Shown: positions 27,571 to 37,424, counted from the stretch's first letter. The stretch is DNA of 48,689 nt from an uncultured Lachnospiraceae bacterium (GCA_947173945.1 CAMWGV010000014.1:1-48689), one strand, 5' to 3'. Notes: generated from the sequence alone by a model not told the origin. Translations and numbers: made by a program.

Positions 27571-28700
27571 AGAAAATAAAATTTAAGCTGAAACAGCAAT
27601 TTAAAATGTTTTCACAGCATGTTATATTTCCATTTGTATATAATTTAAACCGTGGAAAAAAAATCGATAAAACGAAGGTGATACTTGCAGATGCACATCA
27701 CGAGAAATGTCCTCCTCACATGGAGCTTCTTAAGAAGTATCTTATTACATCAGGCCTTGATTTTGAGGAATATTATTTTGATTTATCCAATATGGGGACA
27801 TTCTCAGGAATGAAGAAAATGATAGATTTTATGAAGCTTTATGCTACGGCAGGAACAGTTGTTATATGTGATAATTTTCTGCCGGTATCCTCATGCAAAA
27901 AAAAGAAAGGTACAAGAGTAATACAGCTTTGGCATGGGTGCGGTGCATTTAAGCGGTTCGGATATGATTCATCTGATGATATACCGGATGGCTATAAGGG
28001 AAATGTATACAAGAATTATGACTTGGTTACCGTCAGTGGAGCTGCGTGTGTACCTTGTTTTTGCTCAGCGATGAGGCTTGGCTTATCTGCTGTAAAAGCT
28101 TTTGGTGTGTCTGCTACAGATAAGCTTTTTGACAGGGATTATATGGAGGAGTGTAAAGCACGCTTCCGATATATGTTTCCGGATGCTGTGGGAAAAAAGG
28201 TTGTGCTATATGCACCAACTTTCAGGGAAAATGCGGCAGAGGCCTCTCTGGTCGGGGAGGAAGAAATAGACGAGCTTAAAAAGTGCTGTGATGCATATAT
28301 AATAAAAAGCCTTCATCCTCACATTATTGCAGGAAATATAGGGAATGAGCTGCCAATGACGACGGAGGAACTTTTATGCTGTGCAGATATTTTGATTACA
28401 GATTACTCATCTGTTTTCTTTGAATTTTTATTACTGGACAGACCTATCGTATTTTTTGCACTTGATTACGATAAATATGCAGGTGACAGAGGTTATTATT
28501 TGGATTATAATAGTCTGCCGGGACAGATTATAAAAAATGTTACCGGTAAGGAAGCGGTAGAACTTCTTAAAATGGCATTGGAAGCCAATGACGAATATGA
28601 GGCTTCAAGGCAAGAATTTCGTAACAAATATATGGAAGCCTGTGACGGACATGTGACCGAGAGACTTACGGAATACATAATGGAAAGTGTGGAAGATTAA
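27567..28700 (+). CDS. TagF-like CDP-alditol polyolphosphotransferase (first)
   Basis: The 377-residue protein matches the CDP-glycerol glycerophosphotransferase family: WHGCGAFKRFG holds the first catalytic histidine, VLYAPTFRENA follows, then SLHPH with the second histidine and the CDP-binding LITDYSSVFFEFLLLDRPIVF. It is shorter than TagF because the N-terminal membrane-targeting part is brief (basic KKIKFKLKQQFK), consistent with a peripheral membrane protein. It should add polyol-phosphate units from CDP-alditol to a lipid-linked acceptor. Overlap with the SDR gene is ATGA. A second copy follows after 5 bp, suggesting a primase-polymerase pair. Confidence 0.88.
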   Translation: MKKIKFKLKQQFKMFSQHVIFPFVYNLNRGKKIDKTKVILADAHHEKCPPHMELLKKYLITSGLDFEEYYFDLSNMGTFSGMKKMIDFMKLYATAGTVVICDNFLPVSSCKKKKGTRVIQLWHGCGAFKRFGYDSSDDIPDGYKGNVYKNYDLVTVSGAACVPCFCSAMRLGLSAVKAFGVSATDKLFDRDYMEECKARFRYMFPDAVGKKVVLYAPTFRENAAEASLVGEEEIDELKKCCDAYIIKSLHPHIIAGNIGNELPMTTEELLCCADILITDYSSVFFEFLLLDRPIVFFALDYDKYAGDRGYYLDYNSLPGQIIKNVTGKEAVELLKMALEANDEYEASRQEFRNKYMEACDGHVTERLTEYIMESVED

Positions 28701-28705
28701 AAGTT

Positions 28706-29953
28706 ATGTTAACTGGATGGAGAAGAACAGTATATAAATCAAAAGGATATCAGTTTTTTCTAAAAGTGGCAAAGAGGATGTACAGGTTTTATTCCCTTAG
28801 AATATTGTATCCTTCCATTTACAGGAAGCATGCCAAAGGGAAGATTGACAGTAGGAAGGTTGTATTTATTGAGGTGCGTATGCCCGAAATAAGTGACAGC
28901 TTTGAATTGATATACAATGAACTTAACGAAAATTATAATTATAAGCTTCATACACATTATCTCCGTATGGGCTTTACAGGATGGCGTGAATATGAAAGGC
29001 TGTGTAAAGCCATGGTTGCGGATGTTGCCACGGCAAAATATGTATTTCTGAATGATGCTTCAAATGTATTAAGTTGTTTGAAGCTGAGAAAAGGTACGGT
29101 TGTAACACAGCTATGGCATGCTTGTGGTGCATTTAAGAAATTCGGAATGAGCACGGCAGAACTTAAATTCGGCGATGACAGAAGAACATTGAAAAAGTAT
29201 CCATATCATGGTAATTACACAAATGTAACCGTGAGTGCTCCGGAGGTGGCTTGGGCGTATGAGGAGGCTATGATGCTTAGTCCGGAGGATCATATTGTAA
29301 AGCCTGTGGGTGTTTCAAGGACCGATATATTTTTTGATGCAGCAAGGAAAGAAAAAGCGTACGAAAAGCTTTATAAGGAATTTCCAAATGCGAGAGGGAA
29401 GAAGGTTATTTTGTATGCGCCAACCTTCAGGGGCAGAGTTTCATCAGCAAAAACACCTGACAAATTTGATATGCATATGATGCATGCAGAGCTTGGTGAC
29501 AAGTATGTTATGCTGTTTAAACATCATCCGTTTGTTAAGGAACTGCCTGTAATCGATGAGCGGTTTTCAGACTTTGCTAAGGATGTCACCGATACAATGA
29601 CAATAGAGGATTTGCTTTTTGTCAGTGATATATGTATTTCAGATTATTCTTCTTTGGTATTCGAATATTCGCTATTTGAAAAGCCTATGGTGTTTTTTGC
29701 ATATGATTTTGATGATTATATGGATTGGAGAGGCTTTTATTATAGGTATGATGAATTCGTACCGGGACCGATATGCGAAAGTGGATATCAGGTTATGGAT
29801 TATATTAAGCATATTGACACCCGGTTTGATCAGGAGCACGTAAAGAAATTTAAAGAAAAGTATATGAGTGCCTGTGACGGTCATGCCACGGAACGCATTA
29901 TAAGACTTACAATGGGAGATACATTAGAGAAAATGCGTCTGTCGGAAAATTAA
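28706..29953 (+). CDS. TagF-like CDP-alditol polyolphosphotransferase (second)
   Basis: The 415-residue protein is homologous to the preceding one, with WHACGAFKKFG, VILYAPTFRGRVSS, LFKHHPFVKE and ISDYSSLVFEYSLFEKPMVFF carrying the family histidines and CDP site. The N-terminus is basic and amphipathic (RRTVYKSKGYQFFLKVAKRM), as in peripheral membrane enzymes. It is somewhat longer than its neighbour and diverged from it, so the two probably have separate steps, such as first-unit addition and chain extension. Start ATG 28706 has only a modest GGAAG site inside the end of the upstream gene, consistent with coupling. Confidence 0.88.
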   Translation: MLTGWRRTVYKSKGYQFFLKVAKRMYRFYSLRILYPSIYRKHAKGKIDSRKVVFIEVRMPEISDSFELIYNELNENYNYKLHTHYLRMGFTGWREYERLCKAMVADVATAKYVFLNDASNVLSCLKLRKGTVVTQLWHACGAFKKFGMSTAELKFGDDRRTLKKYPYHGNYTNVTVSAPEVAWAYEEAMMLSPEDHIVKPVGVSRTDIFFDAARKEKAYEKLYKEFPNARGKKVILYAPTFRGRVSSAKTPDKFDMHMMHAELGDKYVMLFKHHPFVKELPVIDERFSDFAKDVTDTMTIEDLLFVSDICISDYSSLVFEYSLFEKPMVFFAYDFDDYMDWRGFYYRYDEFVPGPICESGYQVMDYIKHIDTRFDQEHVKKFKEKYMSACDGHATERIIRLTMGDTLEKMRLSEN

Positions 29954-29979
29954 AGGAAGTGGAATTTTAGAGGTAGTTT

Positions 29980-30828
29980 ATGAATGATGTTATGGTTTCG
30001 GTCATAATACCGGCATATAATCCCAAGTATATATTTGAGGCTGTGGCTTCTGCATTTTTACAGGATGTATCAAAAGAAATTATTATTATAGATGATTGTT
30101 CTACCACGGAATGGACTGAGTCTTTTGTGAATCATTTAGAGGATTGCTATGATATTTCTGACCATTACTATCATAAAAAAAATGCCGATGGCAGTATGCT
30201 TCTGAAATGGGTGGGTAACGTGACATTAAACAGTCTGGAGAATAGTAAATTTTCTATATATATTTTTAAAAACACAGAGAATAAAAATGTAGGGACAACG
30301 AGAAATCGTGGAGTCAGGCTTGCAAAAGGAAATTATGTCGCATTTCTTGATGCTGATGATATGTGGTTAAATGGAAAGCTTGAAAAACAGCTTGAGCTTA
30401 TGGAGCATGACGTAAGAGTACCTCTTTGCAGCACTGCAAGAAGGATGATGGATTCAGACGGAACGCTTCTTGATAAGGTAATTACTGTACCTGCCAGAAT
30501 TACCTTGAAGGATTTGGAAAGAACAAACTGCATCAATTTGTCCTCTGTTTTGGTAAGGAAAGATGTAATGCAGAAATACCCGATGAGGCACAGTGATGCC
30601 CATGAGGATTATTTGTCGTGGCTTATGCTTTTCAAGGAGTATGAGTATGCATTGGGGCTCAATGAACCCTTGCTTTTATACAGAAAAACAAAGGAAGGTA
30701 AGTCGGGAAATAAGTTGAAATCTGCAATTATGACATACAGAACTTACCGGTATGCAGGTTTTGGAGTCATAAAAGCAGGCCGCTGTTTTCTTTCGTATGC
30801 GGTAAATGGAGTGAAAAAAAGATTATAA
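29980..30828 (+). CDS. Family 2 glycosyltransferase
   Basis: The 282-residue enzyme begins VSVIIPAYNPKYIFEAVASA, with IIIIDDCST and the metal motif in NYVAFLDADDMWLNGKLEKQ, then the acceptor-side HEDYLSWLMLFKEYEYALG typical of the capsule and lipooligosaccharide GT2 group. A stretch of about 45 residues between IDDCST and NRG (around residues 50-105) is longer than usual. It ends the surface-polymer cluster and probably decorates the polymer or adds a linkage sugar. The start has AGAGG upstream. The T-box promoter begins only a few bases after its stop. Confidence 0.87.
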   Translation: MNDVMVSVIIPAYNPKYIFEAVASAFLQDVSKEIIIIDDCSTTEWTESFVNHLEDCYDISDHYYHKKNADGSMLLKWVGNVTLNSLENSKFSIYIFKNTENKNVGTTRNRGVRLAKGNYVAFLDADDMWLNGKLEKQLELMEHDVRVPLCSTARRMMDSDGTLLDKVITVPARITLKDLERTNCINLSSVLVRKDVMQKYPMRHSDAHEDYLSWLMLFKEYEYALGLNEPLLLYRKTKEGKSGNKLKSAIMTYRTYRYAGFGVIKAGRCFLSYAVNGVKKRL

Positions 30829-30832
30829 CCTC

Positions 30833-30861
30833 TTTACTTTTGGGAATAATTATCATATAAT
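30833..30861 (+). promoter_or_regulatory. Promoter of the aspS-gatCAB operon
   Basis: TTTACT (30833-30838) and TATAAT (30856-30861) are separated by 17 bp. Transcription would start about 30868, just ahead of the T-box stem I. Confidence 0.65.
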
Positions 30862-30869
30862 TTGTGCAT

Positions 30870-31147
30870 ATATTGGAAAAAGCTATGACGGAGACTGCCG
30901 GTAAAAGGACATGACAGGGAATATAGTCGCAGACTGAGAGCTATAACATGACACCCTACATGGTGGAACACTACCTGAGCTGATATATTGAAGCCTCCTA
31001 TGAGGTCTAGGTATATACGGGATTCCCACGTTAAGGGATTAGAGAGAAAACACAGGTTTACATAACACGTGTTTTAATGCGGGTGGTACCGCGGATAGCA
31101 ACTGTTTATTCGTCCCGGGGCAAATTGGATTTGCCTCGGGATTTTTT
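30870..31147 (+). ncRNA. T-box leader of aspS-gatCAB
   Basis: The T-box sequence GGGTGGTACCGCG (31081-31093) is exact. It is followed by a 12-bp terminator stem (31114-31125 with 31129-31140) and a T-run. Stem I can be traced: AGCT 30881-30884 pairs with 30978-30981 next to a GA-type turn, CATG 30910-30913 pairs with 30959-30962, and AGGG 30916-30919 pairs with CCCT 30954-30957. The specifier side of the internal loop then reads GTGGAACACTA, placing AAC (30967-30969), overlapped by GAA (30966-30968), as the codon. This points to tRNA-Asn and perhaps tRNA-Glu, not tRNA-Asp, as ligand. Confidence 0.92.
31114..31147 (+). terminator. T-box intrinsic terminator
   Basis: A twelve-pair stem (one G-U) with a three-base loop is followed by ATTTTTT. 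It alternates with the antiterminator formed with the T-box sequence at 31081-31093. Confidence 0.9.
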
Positions 31148-31231
31148 GATTGAACTGATAGGAAATTTTATTTCCTATCGGCACGGTTCTGTAGAACCTT
31201 ACTAAGATGAAAAATGAGAAAGGAAGAAAAA

Positions 31232-32980
31232 ATGAATTCAAACATTTACAGAGACATGACAATGGAAAACATGGGCGAGGAGCTTGTGGGAAAGGAAGTA
31301 CGTATAGCAGGCTGGATTGAAAATATCCGTGACCACGGAGGAGTTTCATTTATTGACTTGCGTGATATGTATGGAGTGATGCAGGTCGTAATGAGAGATA
31401 CAAGTCTTCTGGAGGGTCTTACAAGAGAAGAATGTATATCCGTAGAGGGACTTATAGAGCATAGGGATGAGGAAACCTATAATCCTAAAATTCCTACCGG
31501 TACGATAGAGCTTGAGGCTCACAAGGTAGATATCCTCGGAAAGGTATACAGGCAGGTTCCGTTTGAGATTACAACTTCAAAGGAGGTTCGTGAGGAGGTA
31601 AGACTGAAATATCGTTATCTTGACTTAAGAAACCGTAAGGTAAAGGATAACATGATTTTCAGATCAAAGGTCATAAGTTTTCTTCGTGAGAAAATGACTG
31701 AGCTTGGCTTCCTTGAAATACAGACACCTATCCTTTGTGCTTCATCACCTGAGGGAGCAAGGGATTACATTGTTCCGTCAAGAAAATATAAAGGGAAATT
31801 TTATGCACTGCCTCAGGCACCACAGCAGTATAAGCAGCTTTTAATGGTGTCAGGCTTTGACAAGTATTTCCAGATTGCACCATGCTTCAGAGATGAGGAT
31901 GCAAGGGCTGACCGTTCACCTGGAGAGTTTTACCAGCTTGATTTTGAGATGAGCTTTGCAACTCAGGAGGATGTATTTAAGGTTGGTGAGGAGGTTCTGT
32001 CTGCAACCTTTGAAAAATTCGCACCGGAGGGATATTCCGTTACAAAGGCTCCGTATCCTGTTATAAGCTATGAGGAGGCTATGCTGAAATATGGTACGGA
32101 TAAGCCGGATTTGAGAAACCCACTCTGCATCATCGACCTGTCAGAGTTTTTTGAGAGATGTACATTTAAACCATTCCACGGAAAAACAGTAAGGGCAATC
32201 AATGTTCATGCCAAGCTTTCAAAGGGACAGCATGAGAAAATGCTCAAGTTTGCTACATCAATCGGAATGGGAGGACTTGGATATCTTGAGGTTCTTGAGG
32301 ACAAGACCTATAAGGGACCGATTGATAAGTTTATACCGGAAGATATGAAGAAGGAGCTTGCAGATAAGGCAGGGCTTGATGTAGGTGATACAATATTCTT
32401 CATCGCTGATACAAAGAAACAGGCGGCAATCTTTGCAGGACAGATAAGAAGTGAGCTTGGAAACAGATTGGATTTGCTGGAGAAAAATGCATACCGTTTC
32501 TGCTATATAAATGATTTTCCGATGTATGAATATGACACTGAAACAAAGAGTATCGGATTTACACACAATCCGTTTTCTATGCCACAGGGTGGACTTGAGG
32601 CATTAAATGAAAAGGATCCGCTTGAGATACTTGCATATCAGTATGACATAGTATGTAACGGAGTGGAGCTTTCATCAGGAGCAGTCAGAAACCATGACAT
32701 GCAGGTTATGGAGAAGGCGTTTGAGATAGCAGGCTATGACAAGGATGTTCTGGAAGCTAAATTCGGAGCGCTTTACAGTGCATTTCAGTTTGGAGCACCA
32801 CCACATGCAGGTATGGCACCGGGTGTTGACAGAATGATAATGCTTCTCAGAAATGAAGAAAATATTCGTGAGGTAATACCGTTCCCTATGAGTGGTACTG
32901 CACAGGATCTGATGTGTGGAGCACCGGGAGAGGTTACGGAACAGCAGCTTCGTGAGGTTCACATTAAGGTTAGAAGCTAA
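31232..32980 (+). CDS. aspS: Aspartyl-tRNA synthetase, probably non-discriminating
   Basis: The 582-residue enzyme is bacterial type: N-terminal OB fold ([21 protein letters not shown]), class II core with motif 2 [19 protein letters not shown], the inserted GAD domain (about 290-420), and motif 3 [12 protein letters not shown]. His35 in RDHGG corresponds to the histidine linked to non-discriminating enzymes that also charge tRNA-Asn; discriminating enzymes such as that of E. coli have leucine there. The second known position carries a different residue, so this test is only partial. Operon linkage to gatCAB and the Asn-type T-box support the same conclusion. The start is ATG 31232, six bases after AGGAAG; ATG 31214 upstream lacks a site. 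Confidence 0.97.
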   Translation: MNSNIYRDMTMENMGEELVGKEVRIAGWIENIRDHGGVSFIDLRDMYGVMQVVMRDTSLLEGLTREECISVEGLIEHRDEETYNPKIPTGTIELEAHKVDILGKVYRQVPFEITTSKEVREEVRLKYRYLDLRNRKVKDNMIFRSKVISFLREKMTELGFLEIQTPILCASSPEGARDYIVPSRKYKGKFYALPQAPQQYKQLLMVSGFDKYFQIAPCFRDEDARADRSPGEFYQLDFEMSFATQEDVFKVGEEVLSATFEKFAPEGYSVTKAPYPVISYEEAMLKYGTDKPDLRNPLCIIDLSEFFERCTFKPFHGKTVRAINVHAKLSKGQHEKMLKFATSIGMGGLGYLEVLEDKTYKGPIDKFIPEDMKKELADKAGLDVGDTIFFIADTKKQAAIFAGQIRSELGNRLDLLEKNAYRFCYINDFPMYEYDTETKSIGFTHNPFSMPQGGLEALNEKDPLEILAYQYDIVCNGVELSSGAVRNHDMQVMEKAFEIAGYDKDVLEAKFGALYSAFQFGAPPHAGMAPGVDRMIMLLRNEENIREVIPFPMSGTAQDLMCGAPGEVTEQQLREVHIKVRS

Positions 32981-33012
32981 CAGGTTTAACAAAAGGATAT
33001 AAGGAGGCACTT

Positions 33013-33300
33013 ATGGTTATAACTGACGAGACAATAGAGTATGTAGGTATTCTTGCCAAGCTTGAGCTCAGCGATGAGGCGAAGGAGCAGGCCAAAAAGG
33101 ATATGTCCAACATGCTTGATTATGTAAGCAAGTTAAATGAACTGAATACTGATGATGTACCTGCCATGAGTCACGCATTTCCCGTAAATAATGTGTTCAG
33201 AGAGGATGTAGTGACCAACGACGATACGAGAGAACAGCTTTTGTCGAATGCACCGGAGCAGAAGGATGGCTGCTACAAGGTGCCAAAGACGTTTGATTAG
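33013..33300 (+). CDS. gatC: Asp/Glu-tRNA amidotransferase subunit C
   Basis: The 95-residue protein shows the usual GatC pattern: [18 protein letters not shown] at the start, then a helix with [23 protein letters not shown] and the extended tail NVFREDV that wraps GatA. GatC stabilises the GatA-GatB complex that converts Asp-tRNA-Asn and Glu-tRNA-Gln to the amides. AAGGAGG lies six bases before the start. The gap to aspS is 32 bp and to gatA only 12 bp. Confidence 0.95.
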   Translation: MVITDETIEYVGILAKLELSDEAKEQAKKDMSNMLDYVSKLNELNTDDVPAMSHAFPVNNVFREDVVTNDDTREQLLSNAPEQKDGCYKVPKTFD

Positions 33301-33312
33301 GAGGTGTGTAAG

Positions 33313-34818
33313 GTGGATTTTATGAAGCTTACAGCCGTTGAGCTGGGAAAGAAAATAAAAGCAGGAGAGGTAAAAGTGGCAGATGCCGTCCGTGCATGCC
33401 TTGACAGAATAGAAAAACTGGAGTCCGATATAAATGCATTTGTAACCGTTGATGGGGAACATGCAATGGAACAGGCAGAGGAGATACAAAGAAAAATAGA
33501 CAGTGGGGAGCTTACCGGTCCTTTGGCTGGTGTGCCGGTAGCTATAAAGGATAATATGTGTACAAAGGGACTTCTCACCAGCTGTTCCTCTAAAATATTA
33601 AGTAATTTTATACCGACTTACACTGCGGAGGCTGTATTAAAGCTTAAGGAAGCAGGGGCGGTTATAATCGGAAAAACAAACATGGATGAATTTGCCATGG
33701 GAAGTACGACGGAGACCTCATATTATGGGGCAACCCAAAATCCGTGGGATGTAAAAAGAGTGCCTGGAGGATCATCAGGAGGCTCTGCGGCAGCAGTTTC
33801 TGCCGAGGAGGTGCCATATGCGCTCGGCTCTGATACAGGAGGCTCCATAAGGCAACCTGCTGCATTTTGCGGTGTAACGGGAATAAAGCCTACCTATGGC
33901 AGAGTTTCAAGATATGGTCTGATTGCCTATGGCTCATCACTTGACCAGATTGGACCGATTGCAAAGGATGTTACAGACTGTGCAACGGTGCTTGAAATAA
34001 TATGTCAGCATGATGACAAGGATTCAACCTCCTATGATGCAGAAAAAGGCTATACGGGAAATGGCATTACAGATACAGGAAGTGATTTTACAAGTGCACT
34101 TGTTGATGATGTAAAGGGCATGAAAATCGGTATACCGAGAGATTATTTTGGAGAGGGTATCGATGAGGATGTCAAGAAAAGTGTTCTTGAAGCGGCGGAT
34201 GTACTTAAGCAGAAGGGTGCAGTGGTTGAGGAGTTTGACCTCGGAATGGTTGAATATGCCATACCTGCGTACTATATAATTGCGTCTGCTGAGGCTTCAT
34301 CAAACCTTGAACGGTTTGATGGTGTAAAATACGGATATAGAACTTCCGAATATACCGACCTTCACAATATGTACAAAAAATCACGTTCTGAGGGCTTTGG
34401 AGATGAGGTGAAGCGTAGAATCATGCTTGGATCATTTGTCTTAAGCTCAGGATATTATGATGCATATTATGTTAAGGCGCTTAAAACAAAGGCGCTTATA
34501 AAGAAAGCATTTGACGATGCATTTGCAAAATATGATGTGATACTTGGACCGGTTGCTCCTACAACTGCACTTATGAAAGGGGAATCACTTTCGGACCCAC
34601 TCAAGATGTATTTGGGAGATATTTATACGGTGTCAGTAAATCTTGCAGGTATTCCGGGAATATCACTGCCGTGTGGATTTGACAGAAATGGTATGCCGGT
34701 AGGACTGCAGCTTTTGGGACAAACCTTTGATGAGAAATCAATCATAAGGGCAGCATATGCGTATGAGTGCAGCAGGGAATACAAGAGACCTGCAACTCTT
34801 ACAGAAAGGGGGCTTTAA
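33313..34818 (+). CDS. gatA: Asp/Glu-tRNA amidotransferase subunit A
   Basis: The 501-residue amidase-signature protein has the catalytic triad Lys79 (VAIKDN), Ser154 (GGSSGGS) and Ser178 (GSDTGGSIRQP), at the same positions as in well-studied GatA proteins. It releases ammonia from glutamine, which is channelled to GatB. I chose GTG 33313, eight bases after the GGAGG that overlaps the gatC stop. It gives the normal N-terminus before LTAVELGKKIKAGEV; ATG 33322 is the alternative. The stop lies two bases before gatB. Confidence 0.96.
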   Translation: MDFMKLTAVELGKKIKAGEVKVADAVRACLDRIEKLESDINAFVTVDGEHAMEQAEEIQRKIDSGELTGPLAGVPVAIKDNMCTKGLLTSCSSKILSNFIPTYTAEAVLKLKEAGAVIIGKTNMDEFAMGSTTETSYYGATQNPWDVKRVPGGSSGGSAAAVSAEEVPYALGSDTGGSIRQPAAFCGVTGIKPTYGRVSRYGLIAYGSSLDQIGPIAKDVTDCATVLEIICQHDDKDSTSYDAEKGYTGNGITDTGSDFTSALVDDVKGMKIGIPRDYFGEGIDEDVKKSVLEAADVLKQKGAVVEEFDLGMVEYAIPAYYIIASAEASSNLERFDGVKYGYRTSEYTDLHNMYKKSRSEGFGDEVKRRIMLGSFVLSSGYYDAYYVKALKTKALIKKAFDDAFAKYDVILGPVAPTTALMKGESLSDPLKMYLGDIYTVSVNLAGIPGISLPCGFDRNGMPVGLQLLGQTFDEKSIIRAAYAYECSREYKRPATLTERGL

Positions 34819-34820
34819 AA

Positions 34821-36257
34821 ATGTCAAAAACCTATGAAACAGTCATTGGACTTGAGGTTCATGTAGAGCTTGCCACTAAGACAAAAATATTCTGTGGCTG
34901 CTCAACTGAGTTTGGAAAGGCTCCTAATACCCATACATGTCCTGTATGTACGGGTATGCCGGGTTCCCTGCCTGTGCTTAACAAGGGCGTTGTTGAAAAG
35001 GCAGTGGCTGTCGGTTTAGCAACGAATTGTACGATTACCCAGAATTGTAAATTTGACAGAAAAAACTATTTCTATCCTGACAACCCTCAGAATTACCAGA
35101 TATCACAGCTGTATTACCCGATATGCCGTGATGGAAAGGTTGAGATAGAGGTTGACGGAAAGAAAAAGTTTGTGAGAATACATGAAATCCACATGGAGGA
35201 GGATGCAGGTAAGCTGATACATGACCCATATACAGACAGCTCGCTTGTTGATTTTAACCGTTCCGGTGTACCTCTTATTGAGATTGTTTCAGAGCCTGAT
35301 ATGCGCTCTGCTGAGGAGGTTATTGCATATCTTGAGAAGCTTAGGCTTATAATACAGTATCTGGGTGCATCAGACTGTAAGCTTAACGAGGGCTCAATGA
35401 GAGCTGACGTAAACCTTTCTGTCAGAGAGGTTGGAAGCAGTGAGTTCGGAACAAGAACGGAGACAAAAAACCTTAATTCCTTTAAGGCTATTGCAAGAGC
35501 AATAGAAAATGAACGGGAACGCCAGATAGACCTGATTGAATCGGGTGAAAAGGTTGTTCAGGAGACAAGAAGATGGGACGATACAAAGGAATACTCATAT
35601 CCAATGCGTTCGAAAGAGGATGCACAGGATTACAGGTATTTCCCTGACCCTGACCTTGTACCCGTTGTAATAAGTGATGAGTGGATGGAGAACATACGGA
35701 AGAACCAGCCTGAGCTCCGTGACGAAAAGCGTATAAGATACAAGGAAGAATATGACATTCCGGACTATGATATAGACATCATTACAAATTCAAAGAGAAT
35801 GGCAGATATTTTTGAGGAAGCAATCGCATTAGGTGCGGCACCTAAAAAGGTTTCAAATTGGCTTATGGTTGAAACCATGAGGCTTATGAAGGAACATTCC
35901 GTTGATGCTGACGACCTGTCATTTTCGGCGAAAAACCTTGCAGCACTTATTGCACTCGTAGAGTCAAAGGCGATAAATGGAACGGTTGCAAAAGAAGTAT
36001 ATGAAAAAATATTTACGGATGACATAGATCCTGAAAAGTATGTAGAAGAAAATGGTCTTAAGACTGTAAATGATGAAGGTGCCCTCACGAAAACCATTGA
36101 GGAAATTGTTGCGGCAAATCCAAAGTCTGTCGCAGATTACAAGAGTGGTAAAGATAAGGCAATCGGCTTCCTTGTAGGACAGACTATGAAGGCAATGAAG
36201 GGGAAGGCAGATCCGGGTGAGGTAAACAGAATCCTTAAGGAAATACTGTCTAAATAG
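34821..36257 (+). CDS. gatB: Asp/Glu-tRNA amidotransferase subunit B
   Basis: The 478-residue protein has the cradle domain start GLEVHVELATKTKIFCGC, zinc cysteines in CGCSTEFG and CPVCTGMPG, the metal and ATP region SEPDMRS, and the conserved SMRADVNLSVR and TETKNLNSF. A C-terminal helical YqeY-like tail (about 330-478) binds tRNA. It phosphorylates and amidates the misacylated tRNA. The start follows a G-rich site at 34808-34812. It ends the amidation genes; the gap of 29 bp to rmlB is short, so the operon could read on into sugar genes. Confidence 0.96.
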   Translation: MSKTYETVIGLEVHVELATKTKIFCGCSTEFGKAPNTHTCPVCTGMPGSLPVLNKGVVEKAVAVGLATNCTITQNCKFDRKNYFYPDNPQNYQISQLYYPICRDGKVEIEVDGKKKFVRIHEIHMEEDAGKLIHDPYTDSSLVDFNRSGVPLIEIVSEPDMRSAEEVIAYLEKLRLIIQYLGASDCKLNEGSMRADVNLSVREVGSSEFGTRTETKNLNSFKAIARAIENERERQIDLIESGEKVVQETRRWDDTKEYSYPMRSKEDAQDYRYFPDPDLVPVVISDEWMENIRKNQPELRDEKRIRYKEEYDIPDYDIDIITNSKRMADIFEEAIALGAAPKKVSNWLMVETMRLMKEHSVDADDLSFSAKNLAALIALVESKAINGTVAKEVYEKIFTDDIDPEKYVEENGLKTVNDEGALTKTIEEIVAANPKSVADYKSGKDKAIGFLVGQTMKAMKGKADPGEVNRILKEILSK

Positions 36258-36286
36258 CATATAAATATATAAATGGAGGAAGTATT

Positions 36287-37372
36287 TTGAGAACTTATTT
36301 GGTAACGGGTGGAGCCGGTTTTATCGGTTCAAACTATATTCATTATATGTTTAAGAAGTATGATGATGAAATAAGAATTATAAATGTGGATGCTCTCACT
36401 TATGCGGGTAATCTAGAAAATCTGAAAGAGGTTGAAGACAGGGACAATTATACATTTATTAAAGCAGACATATGTGACAGAGAAGCAATATCAAAAATAT
36501 TTGCAGAAAATGATATAGACCGTGTTGTACATTTTGCGGCTGAGTCGCATGTGGACAGAAGCATCAAAAATCCTGAAATATTTGTCTGCACAAATGTACT
36601 TGGAACAGCAACAATGCTTAACTGTGCAAAAGAAGCGTGGGAGCTTCCTGACGGAAGCTTTAAAGAGGGAAAGAAATTTTTACATGTTTCCACGGATGAG
36701 GTTTATGGTTCACTGCCTGATGATGACACTGCATTTTTTTATGAGACATCGCCATATGAGCCGCACAGTCCTTACTCTGCAAGTAAGGCATCCTCTGATA
36801 TGCTGGTAAAGGCATATATGGACACGTATAAATTTCCTGCAAATATAACAAACTGCAGTAACAATTACGGACCTTATCAATTTCCTGAGAAGCTTATTCC
36901 GCTGATTATCAACAATGCACTTCAGGGAAAGAAGCTGCCGGTGTACGGTGACGGAAAAAATGTGCGTGACTGGCTTTATGTTGAGGATCACGCAAAGGCA
37001 ATCGACATGGTTCAGGAGCAGGGAGAGCTATTTGAGACATACAATATCGGCGGTCATAATGAGAAGCAGAATATTGAAATTATAAATATAATTATTGAGA
37101 CACTTCAGGAAATGCTTCCAGATGATGACCCAAGGAAAGCACTTGTATCAAAGGATCTTATAACATACGTCGAGGACAGAAAAGGACATGACAGAAGATA
37201 TGCCATAGCTCCAGATAAAATAAAGAAGGCTGTGGGATGGTATCCTGAGACTATGTTTGCAGATGGAATCAAAAAGACGATAGCATGGTTTTTTGAGCAT
37301 GAGGAATGGATGAAAAACGTAACAAGTGGTGATTACCAGAAATATTACGAGGATATGTACAAGGATAAATAA
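36287..37372 (+). CDS. rmlB: dTDP-glucose 4,6-dehydratase
   Basis: The 361-residue extended SDR has GGAGFIGSNY, HFAAESHVDRSI, the catalytic STDEVYG and Tyr-x3-Lys in YSASKASSD, then NNYGPYQFPEKLIPL and GDGKNVRDWLYVEDH, all typical of RmlB. It converts dTDP-glucose to dTDP-4-keto-6-deoxyglucose, the step toward dTDP-rhamnose. The start is TTG 36287, seven bases after GGAGG. rmlA follows, but rmlC and rmlD are not in the window. Placed directly after gatB, away from the surface-polymer cluster it probably serves. Confidence 0.95.
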   Translation: MRTYLVTGGAGFIGSNYIHYMFKKYDDEIRIINVDALTYAGNLENLKEVEDRDNYTFIKADICDREAISKIFAENDIDRVVHFAAESHVDRSIKNPEIFVCTNVLGTATMLNCAKEAWELPDGSFKEGKKFLHVSTDEVYGSLPDDDTAFFYETSPYEPHSPYSASKASSDMLVKAYMDTYKFPANITNCSNNYGPYQFPEKLIPLIINNALQGKKLPVYGDGKNVRDWLYVEDHAKAIDMVQEQGELFETYNIGGHNEKQNIEIINIIIETLQEMLPDDDPRKALVSKDLITYVEDRKGHDRRYAIAPDKIKKAVGWYPETMFADGIKKTIAWFFEHEEWMKNVTSGDYQKYYEDMYKDK

Positions 37373-37395
37373 ATTATATTTATATGAGAATATTA

Positions 37396-37424
37396 TTGCA
37401 GGATACACTATGAAATTGTATATT
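37396..37424 (+). promoter_or_regulatory. Possible promoter ahead of rmlA
   Basis: TTGCAG (37396-37401) and TATATT (37419-37424) with a 17-bp spacer lie in the 109-bp gap between rmlB and rmlA, 57 bp ahead of the rmlA start. Confidence 0.45.

Noticed and set aside
30950-30952. GAC as T-box specifier for tRNA-Asp
   Set aside because: Pairing of 30910-30919 with 30954-30962 puts this triplet in the distal part of stem I, away from the specifier loop.
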